A stretch of 64,000 nt of DNA. Source: Jejudonia soesokkakensis. Its GTDB lineage: Bacteria; Bacteroidota; Bacteroidia; Flavobacteriales; Flavobacteriaceae. Shown piece after piece: positions 60,478-64,000 of the stretch. The stretch covers positions 1-64,000 of the forward strand of contig NZ_JBHTBN010000004.1 in the NCBI RefSeq assembly GCF_042664795.1. Reading direction: 5' to 3'. The notes under the pieces were generated by a model, which searched no databases, had not been told where the DNA came from, and saw only the letters and a program-made list of their open reading frames with translations. Both the position numbers and the translations under genes were made by a program. Positions within the stretch are counted from its first letter, which is position 1, and the number at the start of each line of letters is the position of its first letter.

Positions 60478-61194
60478 CTATCGATACTCTGGATTTTCAA
60501 AATTCCAACGTGTACCATCATCCCAATCGGCTCTCGAATTTCCGTAGGAAGGATAGCCACCCTGTTCTTGAAGTAGTTTTGCTAAATGCAGCAAATTGTA
60601 GGTCATAAATGTCGTATTGCGATTGGTAAAATCATTACTTTTTGCATTACTTTCTTCGTCATTGTAACTCGGTCCTGGTCCAGCTTCTCCTATCCAACCA
60701 CAATCTGCCTGAGGCGGAATGCTATACCCTATATGTTGCAAGGCATAAAGCGTACTCATCGCAACGTGCTTAATACCATCTTCATTCCCAGTAATAATAC
60801 AACCGCCAACTTTTCCGTAGAAATAGTACTGACCTTTGTCGTTTCTTTTTCCACTTTCAGCATACAACCGCTCAATAAGTTTTGTAGCTACCGAAGATTT
60901 TTCTCCCAGCCAAATGGGTGTACCTATGACAAGAATGTCTGCAGATTGTACTTTTTTCCAGAGTTCTGGCCATTCGTCTGTTTTGGCACCATGTTCGGTC
61001 ATGTCGTGATACACGCCATATGCAATATCGTGGTTTACGAGTCGAAGGTATTCTACCGTTACCCCTTCAGATCTCATGATTTTGATCGAAACATCCATGA
61101 GTGCCTGCGTATGGCTCATTTGTGGTGTTTTCTTTAGGGTGCAGTTAATGTATAAAGCGTTTAGATTGCTGAAATTAGGTTTTTGTGAAGGCAT
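60478..61194 (-). CDS. Flavodoxin-family NAD(P)H-dependent oxidoreductase
   Basis: The 238-residue protein has the flavodoxin/FMN reductase pattern: NALYINCTLKKTPQMSHTQALM (phosphate-binding loop), ILVIGTPIWLGEKSSVATKLIERL and GGCIITGNEDGIKHV. The C-terminal 60 residues (NTTFMTYNLLHLAKLL..) are helical. It is likely an FMN-dependent quinone or azo reductase; the substrate is not known. It stands alone, with an exact -7 element upstream. Confidence 0.85.
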   Translation of the reverse strand: MPSQKPNFSNLNALYINCTLKKTPQMSHTQALMDVSIKIMRSEGVTVEYLRLVNHDIAYGVYHDMTEHGAKTDEWPELWKKVQSADILVIGTPIWLGEKSSVATKLIERLYAESGKRNDKGQYYFYGKVGGCIITGNEDGIKHVAMSTLYALQHIGYSIPPQADCGWIGEAGPGPSYNDEESNAKSNDFTNRNTTFMTYNLLHLAKLLQEQGGYPSYGNSRADWDDGTRWNFENPEYR

Positions 61195-61219
61195 TTTAGC
61201 TATAGTTTTCAGTAAGTTA

Positions 61220-61227
61220 CAAACTTA
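61220..61227 (-). promoter_or_regulatory. -7 promoter element TAAGTTTG
   Basis: Exact TAnnTTTG on the minus strand, 25 nt before the flavoprotein start. Confidence 0.5.
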
Positions 61228-61315
61228 GATTCAAATAGAGAATTAATTTGTACAAGATTACAATTACTTAAAAGACTAATCGCTGTGTTTTGTCTCGAAG
61301 GCTTTGTTTATCACT

Positions 61316-61651
61316 TTAGTATAAAATATTATCTAGCGTCATATCCAGCCGCTTCTCCATAAGGGTGAACTTACAATCTGAAAAGAAAATTTTATACATT
61401 TCTCTTCTAAAAGCACTCAATTCCATACTTGTATAGGTATGCATGTGGACACTTTTATCTATTTTTTTTAGTTTATTCTTTTCAGAATCTTTAGAAAATT
61501 CTTGGTAGATTTTTTCAAAAGTCTCTTTAGGAACCTTTGATTGGATCATGCTTATTTCTTCTTGGGTTTCATTGTTATCTGCATTAGCACAAAGTAGTAG
61601 AATATAAGTCTGTAGTTCTGTTTTTGTCCATTCAGGAGTTTCGGTTGCCAT
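61316..61651 (-). CDS. Small helical protein of unknown function
   Basis: The 111-residue protein is predicted all-helical (ELQTYILLLCANADNNETQEEISMIQSKV, TSMELSAFRREMYKIFFSDCKFTLMEKRLDMTLDNIL). The ADNNETQEE segment followed by a helix and the late C-terminal helix are reminiscent of the TerB fold, but too weak for an assignment. It lies 41 nt downstream of the PycTM-like gene but has its own exact -7 element, so it may be separately transcribed. It could be an accessory or a bystander. Confidence 0.65.
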   Translation of the reverse strand: MATETPEWTKTELQTYILLLCANADNNETQEEISMIQSKVPKETFEKIYQEFSKDSEKNKLKKIDKSVHMHTYTSMELSAFRREMYKIFFSDCKFTLMEKRLDMTLDNILY

Positions 61652-61682
61652 CTTATTTTGTTTTTAATTAATAGTACAGAGT

Positions 61683-61690
61683 CAAAGGTA
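61683..61690 (-). promoter_or_regulatory. -7 promoter element TACCTTTG for the small helical protein
   Basis: Exact TAnnTTTG on the minus strand, 31 nt before the start codon and just after the PycTM-like stop. Confidence 0.5.
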
Positions 61691-61692
61691 AA

Positions 61693-62271
61693 TTACAGTA
61701 CTATGAGCATTCCATAGTAAGCTGCAGTAACAAATAACAATATAAGTCCTAGTGCTAGAAATCGTATTGCTCTTTTTACATTTTTAAACTTCCAAGCAGC
61801 AATTTTTGATATTATAAATATTTGCTCCCCTAGTTGTCCAAAAAGTTTTTCTTCATCAAGACTTACTTTATGAAAGGTTTTTGAAAATTGCTGTATGTCG
61901 CCAAACTTTGAAATTACATCTCCAAAAAAGAATACATTGGGATTAAATTTTCCTTCTATTTTTGGAATAAAGCATCGGATACAAAAGAAAACAGATACTG
62001 CCGTACTAGAAACCCACAACCCAATAAGTACATAGAAAACAGTATCGTTGTTAACTGAAGCTAATAAGTTTCCTGTACTTTGATAAATAAAGTTAAGTAA
62101 TATTCCGTAGAAAGAAAGGATTAAACCAGCTTTCAATTCAGACGCTTTGATGAGGCTAGTTACATAATTGATACTTCCCCAATAATGATCAACAAGATCT
62201 TCGGCGTGAGATGGATTCGCTACAAACTTTTTAGCTTCTTCAATTTCTTCATGTGGGTTGTTTTCTTCCAT
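61693..62271 (-). CDS. Pycsar effector-like (PycTM/DUF5706-type) membrane protein
   Basis: The 192-residue protein has a cytoplasmic N-terminus, TM segments at about 48-64, 77-100 and 170-190, and the family landmarks SLIKASELKAGLILSFYGILL, NPNVFFFGDVISK and QLGEQIFIISKIAAWKFKNVKRAIR. These match my knowledge of the PycTM/DUF5706 group: the KA-rich first helix, the FFG motif, the Q..I.S.I...K helix. In Pycsar defence this domain senses cCMP or cUMP and damages the membrane. The next gene upstream, 53 nt away with no intervening promoter, encodes a cyclase. Function in phage defence is not shown. Confidence 0.75.
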   Translation of the reverse strand: MEENNPHEEIEEAKKFVANPSHAEDLVDHYWGSINYVTSLIKASELKAGLILSFYGILLNFIYQSTGNLLASVNNDTVFYVLIGLWVSSTAVSVFFCIRCFIPKIEGKFNPNVFFFGDVISKFGDIQQFSKTFHKVSLDEEKLFGQLGEQIFIISKIAAWKFKNVKRAIRFLALGLILLFVTAAYYGMLIVL

Positions 62272-62324
62272 AATGGTAGGTGTTAGGTAATCGTACTTTA
62301 TTTTGTTCTATACATCATTCCTCC

Positions 62325-63365
62325 TTACTCCAATACTTGGTACATTGTTAAAGGCTTTGCTTTATTTTTTAACGAAATGCTTCCTATATTTTCACATTGA
62401 AAGGATTCTTTTACTTTTCCGTAGCACTCCTCGCAAATCACAATCTGGTTTTCTTTTGCAGCATCCTGTAATCGTGCTGCAGTATTCACAGTGTCTCCAA
62501 TTACTGTATAATCTAGTCTTTTCAAACTTGAAGAGCCAATGTTGCCAGAAATCATTTCACCACTTTTGATTCCAATAGAAACTTTAGGATTAAACTCTAG
62601 CCCACCTTCTTTATCATGCAATTTGTTTATTTGGTTGCGAACTGCCAAAGCAGCGTCTATGGCTCGATCCAAATGGTATTCTCCCCTAAAAACAGCCATG
62701 ATAGCATCTCCTATAAATTTATCTATATATCCTTCTTGCGCCATAATTTCCTTTACCATCTCATCAAAATAGGAGTTTATCAATTTTACGACGGTATCTG
62801 CTGGAGCGTTTTCACTTATGGTAGTAAATCCACAGATGTCTATAAAAATAACGGTTCCTTCTATGGTTTCATTTGCCATAATGGTAGATTCAAACTCTTT
62901 ATTACCCATAAAGTTGAGTACATTTTCATCTACATACATTTTTAAAATATTGTTTTCTTTAATGGCTTGTAGTGTTTTCTTAATATGAAGTGCATGCTTT
63001 AAGGTTTTTTCCATCGTAAGGGTGAGGTCTTCAAAATTGATGGGCTTTGTGATAAAATCGAAGGCACCCCGATTCATTGCCGTTCTTATATTCTCCATAT
63101 CACCATACGCCGAGACAATCACAGACTTGATCAAAGGACTCAATTCGTTGAGCTTAGAAAGTAGTGTAAGACCATCCATTTCTGGCATGTTGATATCGCT
63201 TAAGACAATATCCATTTCAGGTTCTTCGGCAATACGTTCTAAAGCTACTTTGCCATTTTCAGCAAAGAAAAACTCATAGGTTCCCCCACGTATTTCTTTT
63301 CTAAACTTTTGTTTGATGAGCGTTTCTAGATCTGCCTCATCATCTACTACAAGTATTTTTGCCAT
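62325..63365 (-). CDS. Response regulator receiver fused to class III nucleotidyl cyclase
   Basis: The 346-residue protein has an N-terminal REC domain (Asp8-Asp9, phosphoacceptor Asp57, Lys107), a helical linker (about 115-165) and a class III cyclase domain. Metal-binding Asp176 (FIDICGFT) and Asp220 (DKFIGDA), Lys216, and the YTVIGDTVNTAARL block with Thr287, Asn294 and Arg298 are all present, so it looks catalytically complete. The Lys/Thr pair is the pattern of bacterial adenylate cyclases, so cAMP is the best guess; pyrimidine specificity cannot be excluded. It sits 2 nt after a stand-alone receiver and directly before the PycTM-like gene. Confidence 0.88.
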   Translation of the reverse strand: MAKILVVDDEADLETLIKQKFRKEIRGGTYEFFFAENGKVALERIAEEPEMDIVLSDINMPEMDGLTLLSKLNELSPLIKSVIVSAYGDMENIRTAMNRGAFDFITKPINFEDLTLTMEKTLKHALHIKKTLQAIKENNILKMYVDENVLNFMGNKEFESTIMANETIEGTVIFIDICGFTTISENAPADTVVKLINSYFDEMVKEIMAQEGYIDKFIGDAIMAVFRGEYHLDRAIDAALAVRNQINKLHDKEGGLEFNPKVSIGIKSGEMISGNIGSSSLKRLDYTVIGDTVNTAARLQDAAKENQIVICEECYGKVKESFQCENIGSISLKNKAKPLTMYQVLE

Positions 63366-63367
63366 AA

Positions 63368-63739
63368 CTAGTTATTTAGTAATTTGTTTTTCAGCAATTT
63401 AAAATCAACGGGTTTCGTTAAAAAATCGTCAGCTCCTAATCGTTTTGCCGTATTGTAATTTTCGTCATCACCATAGGCCGTAATCATCATTACGACTGGG
63501 GGAGGTGCTACATAGTTAGATTTTATTTTTTCCAGCAACTCAAGACCACTCATGCCTGGCATGTTAATATCGCTTAAAATTAGAATGGCTTCCTGCTCCA
63601 GTGTATCGAGAACTTTTAAGGCATCTTCGCCAGAGAATGCAAACATAAATGTAACATCCCCCGCTTTAATTTCTTTTCTGAAACGTTGCAGGAACAAGTC
63701 CTTTACATCTTTTTCGTCATCTACTACTAAAATTTTCAT
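63368..63739 (-). CDS. Stand-alone response regulator receiver
   Basis: The 123-residue protein is a single REC domain with VVDDEKD (Asp7-Asp8), phosphoacceptor Asp57 (LSDINMPGM), the Thr region MITAYGDDE and Lys in LTKPVDF. It has no output domain. Its first 60 residues resemble the cyclase REC domain (VVDDE.D, FRKEI, LSDINMP), suggesting tandem duplication. It follows the histidine kinase stop by 1 nt and precedes the cyclase gene, so it is likely a phosphorelay intermediate or competitor. Confidence 0.9.
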   Translation of the reverse strand: MKILVVDDEKDVKDLFLQRFRKEIKAGDVTFMFAFSGEDALKVLDTLEQEAILILSDINMPGMSGLELLEKIKSNYVAPPPVVMMITAYGDDENYNTAKRLGADDFLTKPVDFKLLKNKLLNN

Positions 63740-63740
63740 G

Positions 63741-64000
63741 TCACTTATTTTGGTTAGTTATTAGTTGTATGGTAAAGGTAGTACCTTCATCTTCCTTGGT
63801 GTCAACATTTAATTCTCCACCATGAGTCTTAATAATATCGTAGCTCATACTCAAACCCAATCCAGTACCTTGGCCTGTAGGTTTGGTGGTAAAAAAGGGC
63901 TGAAAAATTTTTTCAACAACACTTTTAGGTATTCCTGTTCCATTGTCTTTTACTGCTATCTCTACTGTATTTTTTAATTTTTTTGTAGTGACTGAAACGG
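63741..64000 (-). CDS. Sensor histidine kinase, C-terminal fragment (5' end outside window)
   Basis: The last 86 codons of a gene that enters from the right edge encode the ATP-binding domain: VKDNGTGIP (G1-like box), KIFQPFFTTKPTGQGTGLGLS (F and G2 boxes) and GGELNVDTKEDEGTTFTIQL. The histidine box, sensor and any membrane segments are outside the window. The stop TGA is immediately followed by the receiver start. Confidence 0.9.
   Translation of the reverse strand, partial: VSVTTKKLKNTVEIAVKDNGTGIPKSVVEKIFQPFFTTKPTGQGTGLGLSMSYDIIKTHGGELNVDTKEDEGTTFTIQLITNQNK

Noticed and set aside
61693..63365. Calling the cyclase-effector pair a classical Pycsar defence system
   Set aside because: The cyclase has a receiver domain and adenylate-cyclase-type specificity residues, and a kinase and extra receiver precede it, so only a Pycsar-like arrangement can be claimed.
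1..64000. tRNA, rRNA, CRISPR arrays, insertion sequences or phage genes
   Set aside because: I found no cloverleaf-like or rRNA sequence, no regularly spaced direct-repeat array, and no transposase or integrase frame.

Overview
The window looks like a chromosomal segment of a marine-type member of the Flavobacteriaceae (Bacteroidota). The evidence is low-GC DNA, Bacteroidota-type -7 promoter elements (TAnnTTTG) in front of many genes, little Shine-Dalgarno sequence, a PorZ-like component of the type IX secretion system (T9SS), a T9SS C-terminal sorting domain on a DUF1501 protein, a SusC-style TonB receptor leader and several Bacteroidota housekeeping gene neighbourhoods. I see no rRNA or tRNA gene, no CRISPR array, and no transposase, integrase or phage gene. 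Apart from intergenic gaps under 300 bp, every stretch is occupied by a gene.

Layout. 1-3079 is the 5' two thirds or so of a very large secreted adhesin-like protein (lamin-tail, P-domain-like and HYR repeats) that runs off the left edge. 3233-10853 holds gpsA, a lipoprotein, the yicC-gmk-nadD operon, an SdpI/YheT pair, and a divergent TetR-hydrolase-thioesterase cluster with two matching palindromic operators. 10893-17085 holds small metabolic and transport genes, a cystathionine gamma-synthase-like enzyme and gdhA. 17199-23139 is porZ-recO-TonB receptor and a secreted Hcp-like protein. 23143-29957 has acs, a methyltransferase, miaE, ssb and a sigma/anti-sigma-like pair. 29962-41266 has an HDAC-family protein, metG, the DUF1800/DUF1501 pair, an S66 peptidase and a TlpA-like thioredoxin. 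41311-46292 is mfd and a divergent FAD-disulfide reductase. 46411-54080 is one tight six-gene operon built on the ligase-associated DNA damage response module (exonuclease, ATP-dependent ligase, DExH helicase, PdeM) plus a TspO-like membrane protein and a class V aminotransferase. 54243-61194 has terB-like, fbp, aspartate kinase, an OlsF-like bifunctional acyltransferase, yitT and a flavoprotein.

The most unusual block is the right end (61693-64000, minus strand): a histidine kinase, a stand-alone receiver, a receiver fused to a class III nucleotidyl cyclase, and a membrane protein resembling the Pycsar effector family (PycTM/DUF5706). This would be a phosphorelay-driven cyclic-nucleotide circuit with a Pycsar-type membrane output, an arrangement different from the simple two-gene Pycsar defence operon.

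Two kinds of small repeat also stand out. Palindromic elements have been absorbed in frame into mfd (twice) and the HDAC-family gene. Four genes (HDAC-like, mfd, the FAD reductase, aspartate kinase) carry a compact hairpin with a CTNC loop 5-8 nt before their start codon.
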